51,429 nt of DNA from Pseudomonadota bacterium (lineage in GTDB: Bacteria; Myxococcota_A; UBA796; CAJQPC01): positions 1-51,429 of the forward strand of contig JAAESX010000193.1 in assembly GCA_024228935.1 (NCBI GenBank). Reading direction: 5' to 3'. Numbering within the stretch: the stretch's first letter is position 1; each line of letters opens with the position of its first letter. Below are positions 1 through 8,571 of this stretch, piece after piece. The notes below the pieces were generated by a model that was not told where the DNA came from, did not search any database, and saw nothing but the letters and a program-made list of their open reading frames with translations. A program made the position numbers and the translations under genes.

Positions 1-107
1 AAGAGGCGACCATCCGGTGGATGTTCGACATCGAGGCAGCCCGCCAGAAGTTCGCCCGGCACTACCCCGACATCATCGAGACGGAGTCGCCACTGCTGGC
101 GGCGTGA
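1..107 (+). CDS. C-terminal fragment, possibly an IS630-family transposase
   Basis: The frame open from the left edge to the TGA at 105-107 encodes 34 residues, including RWMFDIEAARQKFARHYPDI. This resembles the C-terminal tail of IS630/Tc1-type transposases (W-x-F-x3-x-A-R-x-K-x-x-x-x-Y-P), but only this tail is visible, so the family call is tentative. The right edge of the window also lies in an IS630-like fragment, a different one and on the other strand. The protein runs off the window at its N-terminus. Confidence 0.4.
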   Translation, partial: EATIRWMFDIEAARQKFARHYPDIIETESPLLAA

Positions 108-209
108 CCGGTCAGAACCCCTGTGTCGGTGTACTAGAGCAACAACATGCCGAAGGGTACCAGCCGTGCCGCGGACGATAGCGGTCCGGAACTCCGGACA
201 GACCTGCGG

Positions 210-215
210 TATGCT
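210..215 (+). promoter_or_regulatory. candidate -10 element (TATGCT) for the 233 gene
   Basis: TATGCT lies 17 bases upstream of the ATG at 233 in the gap after the transposase-like fragment. No clear -35 was seen. Of the plus-strand hexamers in this gap it is the closest to a -10 box. Confidence 0.35.
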
Positions 216-232
216 TTCGCCTTGCTCGGCCG

Positions 233-1501
233 ATGACCGTGTTCCTTCTGCTCACCAGCCTTGCCTGGGCTGACGACTGCCCGTCGCATCCGACCCCTGA
301 GCGCTTCCACGACAAGGTCGAAGCGGTCAAGGAGCGGGTCGCGTTCGCCGAACCGGACCTCATCAGCGTCCTCCAGGACCTGGAGTTCGTCGCCGCGAAC
401 TGTGTCCAAGGCCCCATCCTGAAGGAGGACCTGTCCGGTGTCCTCATGGCCCGCGCCGCCTACGCCATGCTCGCGAACGGCGATCCCACCGAGGCGGACA
501 TCTACCTGTGGCGGGCCGCAGGTCTCGCTGGCGCCAAGGCGAACGAGCCGCTGTACGGCCCCGACGTCGCCGCCGCCCTCATCGCGGTGCTCGCCGACGA
601 CGCCCACCCCGCCACCCTGGACATCACGTTCCGCTGGGACCCGAGCGTCCTCGTGCTCGACGGCGAGGTCCACTACGACCTCGGCCTGAACGACATCGCC
701 CCGGGCTGGCACGTCGTCCAGTGGCGTGCCGAGGACGTCTGGCTGTCCGAGGCCGTGGTGCTCGAGCCCGGTGGCTACGCCCACGTCGGCGACGGCAGCC
801 CGACGGAGATCGGGAGCGGCGACGACGAGCCTGCAGGCGACGACTCGCTCATGGTCGAGGTCCGCACCGGCGACCGGAAGGGCCGGGAGAAGAAGGAGCG
901 TCCGGGCATCACCGCCCCACCCATCTTCTACGTGCCGATCGAGAGCAGCGGCCAGCTCGTCGCGTCCGGCGGCTACCACATCGCCCAGGCCGACGTGAGT
1001 GACGGCGAGACCTCGTTCACGGGCTGGATGGGCCTGCCCGAGGGGCGCCTTCGACTCCGCTACGGACGACGCTTCCGGGTCCTGGCCGAGGTCGGGATGG
1101 GCCCTCCCAACACCGAGGGGCGGGCCGCGCTCCTGAACCGCGGCCGCGTCATGGTCGGCGTCGCTGGGAGCCCCTCGTGGACCTGGCAGCTCGCCGCGGG
1201 TCCGGTCGTCGGGTTCACGCCCGGCATGCTCCCCATGACCGAGCCCACCGAGTCCCCGACCTTCGCCGGCGACCTGGCCTATGGCGCCGCGGGGGAGCTC
1301 TCGGTCTTCGTGAAGTCCGTCGACTTTCGGGTCGGTGGGGCCTGGCTCTCCGGGGCCATCGAGCCGGTGGTGTCCGGCGGCTACACGCTGGACCTCGATC
1401 CCATCGGTGTCCGCGTCGGCGCCGAGGTCAGCGCGCTCCAGCTCGAGCAGGATCGGTACGTGCGAGGCGGCCTGACGGGCGCCGTGACCTGGGGGTTCTG
1501 A
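233..1501 (+). CDS. exported protein, probable outer-membrane beta-barrel
   Basis: A 422-residue protein not recognised as a named family. It starts with a short hydrophobic signal peptide (MTVFLLLTSLAWA, likely cut before DD). Residues about 15-150 are mixed helical, then a D/E-rich linker and a KGREKKERPG stretch near 215-225. The C-terminal half is Gly-rich with alternating hydrophobic residues and ends in ...AVTWGF; a terminal aromatic is typical of outer-membrane beta-barrels that use the BAM machinery. The stop is followed after one base by the GTG of the MopE-like lipoprotein gene, so the two are probably co-transcribed. Function unknown; the envelope location is inferred from the signal peptide and C-terminus. 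Confidence 0.75.
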   Translation: MTVFLLLTSLAWADDCPSHPTPERFHDKVEAVKERVAFAEPDLISVLQDLEFVAANCVQGPILKEDLSGVLMARAAYAMLANGDPTEADIYLWRAAGLAGAKANEPLYGPDVAAALIAVLADDAHPATLDITFRWDPSVLVLDGEVHYDLGLNDIAPGWHVVQWRAEDVWLSEAVVLEPGGYAHVGDGSPTEIGSGDDEPAGDDSLMVEVRTGDRKGREKKERPGITAPPIFYVPIESSGQLVASGGYHIAQADVSDGETSFTGWMGLPEGRLRLRYGRRFRVLAEVGMGPPNTEGRAALLNRGRVMVGVAGSPSWTWQLAAGPVVGFTPGMLPMTEPTESPTFAGDLAYGAAGELSVFVKSVDFRVGGAWLSGAIEPVVSGGYTLDLDPIGVRVGAEVSALQLEQDRYVRGGLTGAVTWGF

Positions 1502-1502
1502 G

Positions 1503-4500
1503 GTGGTCGCGCTCCTTCTTCTCGGATGCTTCACGTCGTGGTCCATGGAGGACGGCGACGGCGACGGCGTCACCGCGCTCGCCGGCGACTGCGACGACGG
1601 CGACGGCGACATCTTCCCGGACGCGGAAGAGGTCTGGTACGACGGCATCGACCAGGACTGCTCGGGCGGCTCCGACTACGACCAGGACGGCGACGGCCAC
1701 GACGCGCTCGAGCACGGTGGGGACGACTGCGACGACACCGAGTCCATCGCCTACCCCGGCGCCGAGGAGGTCTGGTACGACGGTATCGACGGCGACTGTC
1801 TCGACGACTCGGACTACGACCAGGACGGGGACTTTGTCGACTCGAGCGAGTACGGGGGCGAGGACTGCGACGACACCGATGCGCTCGTCTACCCGGGGGC
1901 TGGTGACGCCTGGTACGACGGCGTCGACTCGGACTGCGCCGGCAACTCGGACTACGACCAGGACGAGGACGGGGCGGACTCCACCGCCTACGGCGGGGAC
2001 GACTGCGACGACCTGGACGCCTTCATCGGGCCCGACGCCGAGGACACCTGGTACGACTGCTTCGACGCGAACTGCGATGGCAACGACGGGGACAAGGACG
2101 GCGACGGCTACGTCACCGACGCCTACCGCGACAGCTGCCCCACCTGGAGTGACTTCCCGGCGCATGTGAACGCGGGGGACTGCTTCGACGACGCCGACGC
2201 TCGGCCCGAGGACTACGTCGCGCTCAACGGCCTGCCCGACCCCGGGCCGGGCGACTGCTACCCGGGCGCCACCGATGCGCCGTATGACGCCGTCGACGCG
2301 GACTGCTACGGCGCCGACGGCGAGTGGGATGTCGACGAGGACGGCCACGACACCTCGGAGTACGTCCAGCGGACCGGCGAGGTCGGCGGGGACTGCGACG
2401 ATGCGGACGCGGACATCCACCCGGGGGCGACCGAGGTCTGCGACGACGCGGACGTCGACGAGGACTGCGATGGGACCGCGGACAACAACGACGACAGCGC
2501 GGTCGGTCTGAGCGTCTGGTTCCCGGACCGCGACGCCGACACCTACGGCGACATGCACGACAGCGGCTACTCCGCCTGCGATGCCATCGGCGAGTACACC
2601 ACCGCCGACGCCAGCGACTGCGACGACTCGGACGCCGACACCTGGCCCGGGGCGGACGAGTACTGCGACGGCCACGACGACGACTGCGACGGCGAGACGG
2701 ACGAGGCCGACGCGATCGACCCGACCACCTGGTACGGCGACACAGACTCCGACGGGTACGGCGACCCCTCGGACAGCCTCGATCAGTGCGACCAGCCCAG
2801 CGGCTACGTCGACGACAGCAGCGACTGCGACGACGAGGACAGCCAGGTGAACCCGGGCGCGACCGAGGTCTGCGACGACGACGACACCGACGAGGACTGT
2901 GACCTGTCCGCCGACGACCTGGACTCCTCGGCGACGGGGCAGACCACCTGGTACGTGGACAGCGACGGCGATGGCGACGGCGACGCGAGCTCATCGTCGG
3001 ACCAGTGCGATGCCGACTCGACCTACACGACCGAAGACGGCACCGACTGCGACGACATGGACGCCACGGTCTACGGCGACGCCAGCGAGCTGTGCGACGG
3101 TCAGGACAACGACTGCGACGGCTCCATCCCGAGCGACGAGGTGGACGGCGACGGCGACGGGGCGGTCGAGTGCACCTTCGACGCCGGCGGCTGGGACGGA
3201 GACGCCTTGGTCACCGACGACGACGACTGCGACGACAGCGACGGCAGCATCTACGACGGCGCCAGCGAGGTCTGCGACGGTCAGGACAACGACTGCGATG
3301 GCTCCATCCCGACCGAAGAGGTGGACGGCGACGCCGACGGCCGGGTCGGCTGCACCTTCGACGCCGGCGGCTGGGACGGCGACGGCTCCGTCCACGACGA
3401 CGAGGACTGCGACGACGGCGACAGCACGGTCTACGACGGCGCCAGCGAGCTGTGCGACGGTCAGGACAACGACTGCGACGGGTCCATCCCCAGCGACGAG
3501 AACGACACCGACGGCGATCTCTACGTCGAGTGCAGCCTGGACGCCGGTGGCTGGGACGGCAGCGGCGGCGTGGTCGGCGGCGACGACTGTGACGAGTCCG
3601 ACGACACCGTGTACGGTGGGGCCAGCGAGCTGTGCGACGGTCAGGACAACGACTGCGACGGCAACCTGGACAGCGAGGAGCAGGACGGCGACGGCGACGG
3701 CGCGGTCGAGTGTTCCGAGGACAGCGGCGGCTGGGACGGCGGCAGCACGCCGGACTTCGAGGACTGCGACGACACCGACAACACCGTGTACGACGGGGCC
3801 ACCGAGCTGTGCGACGGCCAGGACAACGACTGTGACGGGCGGACCCCGGTCGACGAGATCGACGGCGACAGCGACGGCTACGTCGACTGCACGATCGACG
3901 CCGGCGGCTGGGACGGGTCCAGCTCGAAGAGCGGTGAGGACTGCGACGACACCGATGGCTGGACGTTCCCGGGTTCGGCCGAGAACGACTCCAGCAGCTC
4001 GTGCATGACCGACGTGGACGGCGACGGCTACGGCAAGGACTCCCCGGCCACGGGCGTGACCGCTGGGACCGACTGCGACGACACCTCGGGCGGCGTGAAC
4101 CCCGGCGCCACCGAGATCTGCGACGTCGGGAACACGGACGAGGACTGCGACGGCCTGTCCGACGACGACGACAGCTCGGTCAGCGGACAGACGACCTGGT
4201 CCACCGACAGCGATGGCGACGGAGTCGGCGACGAGGACGCGAGCTCGGGCACCTACTGTGACGGTCCCACCGGGTGGAGCTCACCCAACACGGACTGCGA
4301 CGACAGCAACAGCTCGGTCTACCCGGGGGCCACCGAGGCCTGCGACGGCGTCGACCAGGACTGCAACGACGTGGCCGACGAGGGCTGCTTCTCCGCTGGC
4401 GATCTCATCGTGACCGAGATCATGTACAACCCGAGCTACTCCGAGCCCGAGGGCGAGTGGATCGAGCTGCTCAACAAGACGAGCTCGGACATCTACCTGG

Positions 4501-4955
4501 ACGGCTGGACCTTCGAAGAGGACGGCAACAGCTTCGTCATCGGCGTGGGCGGCGCGGTGGTCCCGGCCTTCGACTACGCCGTGATCTGCTACTCGGACGA
4601 CACGTTCGACAACAGCTCGTACATCTGCGACTACGAGTACGGGACGAACCAGAACGGCAGCAGCGCCGCGGGCTCGACCTACAACTCCTCGTGGCAGCTC
4701 GACACACAGGGAACGCTGATTCTGAGCATCCTCGGGACCACGGTCGACACGGTCGACTTCGAGAACGGCAGCGACTGGCCGGACAGCAACGACGGCTACT
4801 CGATCGAGCTCGGATCCAGCTACACGACGGCCACGTACAACGACTCCGGGACCTACTGGTGCAGCGTCACCGGCGAGTACGACGCGCTGTACTACAGCTC
4901 CGGCTCGTACGAGGAACACGGCACACCCGGAACACCGGCTGCCTGTACACCCTGA
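1503..4955 (+). CDS. giant MopE-type metal-binding repeat lipoprotein with lamin-tail domain
   Basis: 1150 residues. The GTG start gives MVALLLLGC, a very short lipoprotein signal with Cys9 as the lipidated residue. Residues about 15-960 are repeats of the putative metal-binding motif of the MopE family (DGDGD...DCDD.D....PGA.E.CDG.D.DCDG), extremely rich in Asp and Cys; such motifs are thought to bind calcium or other divalent ions. Residues about 520-820 form a tandem array encoded by 180-bp units. Residues about 965-1150 (AGDLIVTEIMYNP, EWIELLNKTS) match the lamin-tail domain, a beta-sandwich found at the C-terminus of many secreted bacterial proteins. The gene follows the 233 gene by one base. 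Probably a surface-anchored adhesive or metal-sequestering protein; the specific ligand is unknown. Confidence 0.85.
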   Translation: MVALLLLGCFTSWSMEDGDGDGVTALAGDCDDGDGDIFPDAEEVWYDGIDQDCSGGSDYDQDGDGHDALEHGGDDCDDTESIAYPGAEEVWYDGIDGDCLDDSDYDQDGDFVDSSEYGGEDCDDTDALVYPGAGDAWYDGVDSDCAGNSDYDQDEDGADSTAYGGDDCDDLDAFIGPDAEDTWYDCFDANCDGNDGDKDGDGYVTDAYRDSCPTWSDFPAHVNAGDCFDDADARPEDYVALNGLPDPGPGDCYPGATDAPYDAVDADCYGADGEWDVDEDGHDTSEYVQRTGEVGGDCDDADADIHPGATEVCDDADVDEDCDGTADNNDDSAVGLSVWFPDRDADTYGDMHDSGYSACDAIGEYTTADASDCDDSDADTWPGADEYCDGHDDDCDGETDEADAIDPTTWYGDTDSDGYGDPSDSLDQCDQPSGYVDDSSDCDDEDSQVNPGATEVCDDDDTDEDCDLSADDLDSSATGQTTWYVDSDGDGDGDASSSSDQCDADSTYTTEDGTDCDDMDATVYGDASELCDGQDNDCDGSIPSDEVDGDGDGAVECTFDAGGWDGDALVTDDDDCDDSDGSIYDGASEVCDGQDNDCDGSIPTEEVDGDADGRVGCTFDAGGWDGDGSVHDDEDCDDGDSTVYDGASELCDGQDNDCDGSIPSDENDTDGDLYVECSLDAGGWDGSGGVVGGDDCDESDDTVYGGASELCDGQDNDCDGNLDSEEQDGDGDGAVECSEDSGGWDGGSTPDFEDCDDTDNTVYDGATELCDGQDNDCDGRTPVDEIDGDSDGYVDCTIDAGGWDGSSSKSGEDCDDTDGWTFPGSAENDSSSSCMTDVDGDGYGKDSPATGVTAGTDCDDTSGGVNPGATEICDVGNTDEDCDGLSDDDDSSVSGQTTWSTDSDGDGVGDEDASSGTYCDGPTGWSSPNTDCDDSNSSVYPGATEACDGVDQDCNDVADEGCFSAGDLIVTEIMYNPSYSEPEGEWIELLNKTSSDIYLDGWTFEEDGNSFVIGVGGAVVPAFDYAVICYSDDTFDNSSYICDYEYGTNQNGSSAAGSTYNSSWQLDTQGTLILSILGTTVDTVDFENGSDWPDSNDGYSIELGSSYTTATYNDSGTYWCSVTGEYDALYYSSGSYEEHGTPGTPAACTP
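3061..3960 (+). repeat. in-frame 180-bp tandem repeat array, five units
   Basis: The sequence gccagcgagctgtgcgacgg or a close variant recurs at 3081, 3261, 3441 and 3621, exactly 180 bases apart, and again near 3798 (177 bases). Each unit encodes about 60 residues containing CDGQDNDCDG and DAGGWDG-like motifs. The exact register suggests recent duplication or unequal crossing-over inside the MopE-like gene. Confidence 0.85.
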
Positions 4956-4963
4956 CCTCGGTG

Positions 4964-4969
4964 TAGTCT
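4964..4969 (+). promoter_or_regulatory. candidate -10 element (TAGTCT) for the kinase gene
   Basis: TAGTCT lies 21 bases upstream of the GTG at 4991, with a purine-rich CCGGAG in between that could serve as a ribosome binding site. This would give a short conventional leader. Confidence 0.35.
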
Positions 4970-4990
4970 CTCCACGCACCGGAGCATCGA

Positions 4991-6583
4991 GTGGGTCTCC
5001 CCGAGAGCACCACGATCCTCGAAACCCTCGGCGAGGGGTCGTTCGGGACCGTCTACGTCGCGCGCGTCGAAGAAGGCGCGCTGGCGCGGACCCTCGTCTT
5101 GAAGGTGCTCAAGGCGTCTTGGGCCGACAACCCGGAGATCCTGACCCGGGCCCGCGACGAGGCGGTGCTGCTGGCTCGGCTGAACCACGACAACATCGTG
5201 CGGGTCGAGCAGCTCACGGAGATCGAGGGCCGTCCCGCCGTCGTGATGGAGCACGTGCAGGGGCTCACGCTCGACCAGATCGTCCGCGCCCACGGCCCAT
5301 TCCCCGTTGGCGTGGCGGTGGCGATCGTCCAGAAGATCGCCTCGGCCCTGGACGCGGCCTACAACCGCGCCCCGCCGGGTGAGGACGAGCCGCTGTGCGT
5401 CGTGCACCGGGACATCAAGCCCAGCAACATCATCGTCAGCGTCGCCGGGGCCGTGAAGGTCCTGGACTTCGGCACGGCCCGAGCGGACTACGGCGCTCGC
5501 GAGGCGAGGACCAGCTCGCTGACCATGGGCTCGCCGCTCTACATGTCGCCCGAGGCGTACGACGGCCTGGAGTCCAACCCGGCCGTCGACATCTACGCGC
5601 TGGGCGCGACGCTCTACGAGCTGGTGGCCGGGGTGGCGATGGGCAAGCTGTCGGTCGACCCCGACCGGCACGCCGAGCGGAAGAAGGAACGGATCGGCGA
5701 GCTGCGGAGCCCGACGGTGACCGACGCCGCGACGATCAAGGCGGTCCGGAAGCTGGTCGAGAAGTGCGTCCGCTACAAGCCGGACCGTCGCCCGACGGCC
5801 GCCGACATGAAGCGGCTGTGCGGCGAGTTCCTGATGCGCATGCCGCGCGGGACGATGAACCTCGACCAGTTCGCCGAGTCCGTGGTCGAGCCGGCCTATC
5901 GAAAGCGCGAGCGGCTGCCTCACGTCCCGATCGAGCCGACCATGTCGGACTCAGCGCTGCGCGGTCGGACGCACGTAGCCCCGCCGCCGCCTCCTCCTCC
6001 TCCGGCTCGGAAGCGCTCGATGGTGGTGCCGATCGTCCTCGGGGTCGCGGTCGCGCTCGCCGCCGTGTTCGGGCTGTCCGCGGCGTTCCTGGTGAACACC
6101 ACGCCAGCCCCCGAGCCGGCGATCACCCAGCCCACCGATGAGGGACCCTCCCGGCGGGAACAGGAGCTCGAGCAGCGCCGCCGGAACCAGGAGCGCGCCG
6201 CGAAGGCCCGACCCGAAGAGGCCGAGACCCCGCGCGAGGAGCCTCGGGCCCCGGTCGTCACCGAGACGCGGACCGAGCCCGCGACCGAGACGCGGACGGA
6301 GCCGGAGACGCCTGCGGTCGAGGAGGTCCCTCCGGTCGAGGAGCCCGTTGAGATTCCCTCGGGCCTGCCTGTCACCGTGCGGCTCGTGAGCCTTCCGGCC
6401 GGTGCCCAGATCGACATCCAGGGGCAGAGCATCACGACCCCGGGCAGCGGCCAGTTCAGCTCGGGCGTGTCGACGGTGGGCGTGACGTTCCCGACCGGCG
6501 AGAACGGCCCGTGCAGCGTCCAGCTCTCCGCCGGTGCCCAGCTGGCCTTCCGGATCACGGACGGGCTCGTGAGCTGTCCTTAG
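4991..6583 (+). CDS. membrane Ser/Thr protein kinase (PknB/Hanks type)
   Basis: 530 residues. The N-terminal kinase domain has the Gly loop GEGSFGTVY (14-22), the ATP-binding Lys38, catalytic HRDIKPSN (139-146) and DFG (159-161), and a SPEAYD activation-segment end, so it should be catalytically active. It starts almost at the N-terminus and ends near residue 290. A Pro-rich stretch and one transmembrane helix (about 347-369) follow. Outside is an E/R/T/P-rich linker of about 90 residues and a small beta domain (about 460-530) containing LPAGAQIDIQGQ, reminiscent of PEGA-type extracytoplasmic domains. It begins 35 bases after the MopE-like gene. Its stop overlaps the convergent gene's stop by four bases. 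Substrates unknown. Confidence 0.93.
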   Translation: MGLPESTTILETLGEGSFGTVYVARVEEGALARTLVLKVLKASWADNPEILTRARDEAVLLARLNHDNIVRVEQLTEIEGRPAVVMEHVQGLTLDQIVRAHGPFPVGVAVAIVQKIASALDAAYNRAPPGEDEPLCVVHRDIKPSNIIVSVAGAVKVLDFGTARADYGAREARTSSLTMGSPLYMSPEAYDGLESNPAVDIYALGATLYELVAGVAMGKLSVDPDRHAERKKERIGELRSPTVTDAATIKAVRKLVEKCVRYKPDRRPTAADMKRLCGEFLMRMPRGTMNLDQFAESVVEPAYRKRERLPHVPIEPTMSDSALRGRTHVAPPPPPPPPARKRSMVVPIVLGVAVALAAVFGLSAAFLVNTTPAPEPAITQPTDEGPSRREQELEQRRRNQERAAKARPEEAETPREEPRAPVVTETRTEPATETRTEPETPAVEEVPPVEEPVEIPSGLPVTVRLVSLPAGAQIDIQGQSITTPGSGQFSSGVSTVGVTFPTGENGPCSVQLSAGAQLAFRITDGLVSCP

Positions 6584-7017
6584 CTCGCCTGATCTTCCCG
6601 GCGCGTCCGACGAGACAGCGCCAGCAGCCCCAGGAACCAGGCGCCGCCCAGCCCCGCGACGTTGCAGCCCGTGTCGTGCAGCGTGCCGGCGTCGGTGTGC
6701 ACGATGACAACCGACACCGAGTCGGGCAGCGAGGCCTCGGCCCCGGCGTTCACGATCAGCTCGAACGTGTAGGTGCCGGCCTCGTTCGCGGTGAAGCGCG
6801 CGTTCGGAAGGGTCGCGTCGTCCAGCTCGGCCGGAGGACCGCCCACCCGTCGCCAGGCGTAGTCCAGCTCGCTGTCTCCATCGCCGGTCCCGTTCAGCTC
6901 GATCACCTGGCCCGGGTAGGCCATGAAGTCGTCGCCCGCGTCCGCGGTCACGAGTGGGAGCGGGCCGTCCGGATACCCGGTGTCGGCGAGGGCGAGCGCG
7001 GAGAGGAGTACGATCAC
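6580..7017 (-). CDS. small exported Ig/PKD-like protein with MYXO-CTERM-like tail
   Basis: 145 residues from a GTG start. A short hydrophobic leader (MIVLLSALALA) is followed by one beta-sandwich domain resembling PKD/REJ-type modules (ADAGDDFMAYPGQVIELNGTGD, then DYAWRRVGGP and AGTYTFELIV). The C-terminus is DTGCNVAGLGGAWFLGLLAL followed by SRRTRR: Cys, hydrophobic helix, Arg cluster. This is the architecture of MYXO-CTERM tails, which are cleaved and anchored by myxosortases in Myxococcota. The start codon has a -10-like hexamer six bases upstream and is only 23 bases from the divergent crcB ATG. Likely cell-surface; function unknown. Confidence 0.75.
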   Translation of the reverse strand: MIVLLSALALADTGYPDGPLPLVTADAGDDFMAYPGQVIELNGTGDGDSELDYAWRRVGGPPAELDDATLPNARFTANEAGTYTFELIVNAGAEASLPDSVSVVIVHTDAGTLHDTGCNVAGLGGAWFLGLLALSRRTRREDQAS

Positions 7018-7023
7018 AGCCGC

Positions 7024-7033
7024 CCTATATCCG
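7024..7033. promoter_or_regulatory. bidirectional -10 element between the CTERM gene and crcB
   Basis: In the 23-base gap, the TA at 7028-7029 begins TATAGG on the minus strand, six bases before the GTG at 7017, and TATCCG on the plus strand, seven bases before the ATG at 7041. The overlapping TATATC (7026-7031) is an alternative plus-strand -10. Both transcripts would be nearly leaderless. Confidence 0.5.
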
Positions 7034-7040
7034 GATCGAG

Positions 7041-7388
7041 ATGGCTACCCCGACGCACCTGCTCTACGTCTTCCTGGGTGGCGGCCTCGGCGCGAGCCTG
7101 CGCTGGGGTGTCTCGCTCCTCGTTCCAGGAATGTGGGGCACCTGGATCGTCAACGTCGTGGGCAGCTTCGGCCTGGCATTCCTTGTCGCGCGCGGCGTCC
7201 CCGATCCCTGGAAGCTCCTGGTCGGCACCGGGCTGATGGGCGGGTTCACGACGTATTCGACGTTCAACCAGGACACCCTGGCGAAGCTCGAGTCGGGCCA
7301 GGCGGGGCTGGCCGCACTGAACGTTGGCCTGACCGTGGGCCTCTGCCTGGGATCGGGTCTGCTCGGAGCATGGCTCGGGAAGCAATAG
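7041..7388 (+). CDS. crcB: CrcB/Fluc fluoride ion channel
   Basis: 115 residues, the usual size for single-domain Fluc channels, which form dual-topology dimers in the inner membrane and export fluoride. Family signatures are all present: GGGLGASLRW near the N-terminus, GTWIVNVVGSF in helix 2, and GLMGGFTTYSTFNQD, the helix-3 break carrying the polar track. Four hydrophobic segments are visible. The ATG at 7041 was chosen because the longer reading frame adds an Arg-rich stretch that would overlap the divergent gene's promoter. There is no room upstream for a fluoride riboswitch. Confidence 0.92.
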   Translation: MATPTHLLYVFLGGGLGASLRWGVSLLVPGMWGTWIVNVVGSFGLAFLVARGVPDPWKLLVGTGLMGGFTTYSTFNQDTLAKLESGQAGLAALNVGLTVGLCLGSGLLGAWLGKQ

Positions 7389-7420
7389 GGATGCGATCGG
7401 GGGCGTACCCTGGCTGCCTT

Positions 7421-7443
7421 GCCTCCCCATGGGGGAGGCTTTA
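7421..7443 (+). terminator. hairpin with short T tract between crcB and the pspA-like gene
   Basis: GCCTCCCC-ATG-GGGGAGGC is a perfect 8-bp stem with a 3-base loop (7421-7439), followed by TTT. It lies 33 bases after the crcB stop and could terminate crcB transcription or act as an attenuator for the downstream gene. The T tract is short, so termination efficiency is uncertain. Confidence 0.5.
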
Positions 7444-7489
7444 AAGTCGAAATACTTACGGGCCCCGTCGCGCGGGCCGAGGACTTTCC

Positions 7490-8212
7490 ATGGGCTTCTT
7501 CGACCGCATCGCCAACGTCTGGAAGGGGTTCATCTCCCTCTGGGTCTCCGAGGTGGAGCAGAGCAACCCCGAAGCTGTTTACGAGTCCGCCATCGAGGAG
7601 CGGATCAAGAAGCATCGCGACCTCAAGAAGGCGGTCAGCGGCATCGTCTACCTGCGCAACAAGCTCTCCGCTGAGCTCGAGCAGGCCGAGTCGGAGCTGG
7701 CCGAGATCCAGATCCAGATCCCGGTCGCGGTCGAGGAGGGCGAGGACGACGTCGCGCTGGTCCTGATCCAGAAGAAGGACGAGCTGACCGCCAAGATCGC
7801 CCAGGTGACCGGCGAGCTCGACAAGGTCGGGAGCCAGGCCGAGGAGGCCAAGTCCGGTCTCATCGCGTTCCAGGGCGAGATCGAGAAGCTCAAGCGCGAG
7901 AAGCAGGCGGTCCTCGCGAAGAAGGCCAACGCCGAAGCGCGGATCACGATCCAGGAGACACTCGACGGGCTCTCCACGGACGCCGACATCAAGGCGCTCG
8001 AGAACGTGCGTGAGCACGTCGAGAAGCTGCAGGCCCAGGCCGACGTCGGCGCCGAGATCAAGGGTCAGTCGCTCGACGACAAGCTCGCCAAGATCAAGAA
8101 GAAGAGCGCCAACGTCGCCGCCAAGTCCCAGCTCGACGAGCTGAAGAAGCAGATGGCGGCCCGCAAGGCGGCCAAGGAGAAGCAGGCGGGCGGCGTCAAG
8201 AAGACGATGTAG
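7490..8212 (+). CDS. PspA/IM30 family membrane-stress protein
   Basis: 240 residues, nearly all predicted helix and coiled coil. The start MGFFDRIANVWKGFISLWVS is an amphipathic N-terminal helix like that of PspA/Vipp1. Long E/K/Q-rich helices (about 45-200) follow, with the VYESAIEERIKKH and RNKLSAELEQAESELAE pattern of the family, then a Lys/Ala-rich tail. PspA/IM30 proteins are bacterial ESCRT-III homologues that assemble on stressed inner membranes. The ATG at 7490 follows a GAGGA ribosome binding site. A second gene starts two bases after its stop. No psp regulator or pspB/C was seen nearby. Confidence 0.85.
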   Translation: MGFFDRIANVWKGFISLWVSEVEQSNPEAVYESAIEERIKKHRDLKKAVSGIVYLRNKLSAELEQAESELAEIQIQIPVAVEEGEDDVALVLIQKKDELTAKIAQVTGELDKVGSQAEEAKSGLIAFQGEIEKLKREKQAVLAKKANAEARITIQETLDGLSTDADIKALENVREHVEKLQAQADVGAEIKGQSLDDKLAKIKKKSANVAAKSQLDELKKQMAARKAAKEKQAGGVKKTM

Positions 8213-8213
8213 C

Positions 8214-8555
8214 GTGCTTCCGGAGCGCTCCACCGCGGCCGAGGACGCGCTCATCGCGTCGCTGGACGACGACGACTTCATCGTCGATGTGGTGCGCGCT
8301 GCGCTTGCGGCTGGCCGTCCCCGTCTGGCGGGTCGAGCGGTCCAGCTGCTGGGTCGAGACTGCGATGACCCCGAGGTCGAGCGCGCTCGTAGGGCGGCGT
8401 CGATGCTGCTCCTGACCGACCGGCCGGACCCGGTGGAGCTCGACCGAATCCTCGAGGGGCTGCGTGGTCGCCTCGTCCGACGAGCGAGCTCCCGCGCTCG
8501 ACGAGCGCTCAAGGGTGAGCTCTCGCCGAAGCCGTGGAAGCGGCGCCGTCGCTGA
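8214..8555 (+). CDS. small unknown protein downstream of the PspA-like gene
   Basis: 113 residues from a GTG one base after the PspA-like stop, so it is likely translationally coupled. Residues 8-85 are predicted helical, with acidic DDDD and a run of Ala/Leu/Arg helices (VVRAALAAGRPRLAGRAVQL), possibly a small HEAT-like or helical-bundle fold. The C-terminus is strongly basic (KGELSPKPWKRRRR). No family recognised. Confidence 0.6.
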   Translation: MLPERSTAAEDALIASLDDDDFIVDVVRAALAAGRPRLAGRAVQLLGRDCDDPEVERARRAASMLLLTDRPDPVELDRILEGLRGRLVRRASSRARRALKGELSPKPWKRRRR

Positions 8556-8571
8556 CCGGGTAGAAGCCCCG

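Noticed and set aside
134..1648. Long open frames antisense to real genes (for example 134-1648 minus, 9091-11217 minus, 26441-30358 minus)
   Set aside because: High GC creates long shadow frames. Their translations are Arg/Gly/Val-rich low-complexity with no motifs, and the opposite strand carries recognisable proteins.
7018..7040. A fluoride riboswitch upstream of crcB
   Set aside because: The gap is only 23 bases and is occupied by divergent promoters; there is no room for the pseudoknot aptamer.
7389..7489. A sigma-54 promoter for the PspA-like gene (TGGCTGCCTTGC near 7411)
   Set aside because: Only seven bases separate the GG and GC elements, where ten are required; no activator gene is adjacent.
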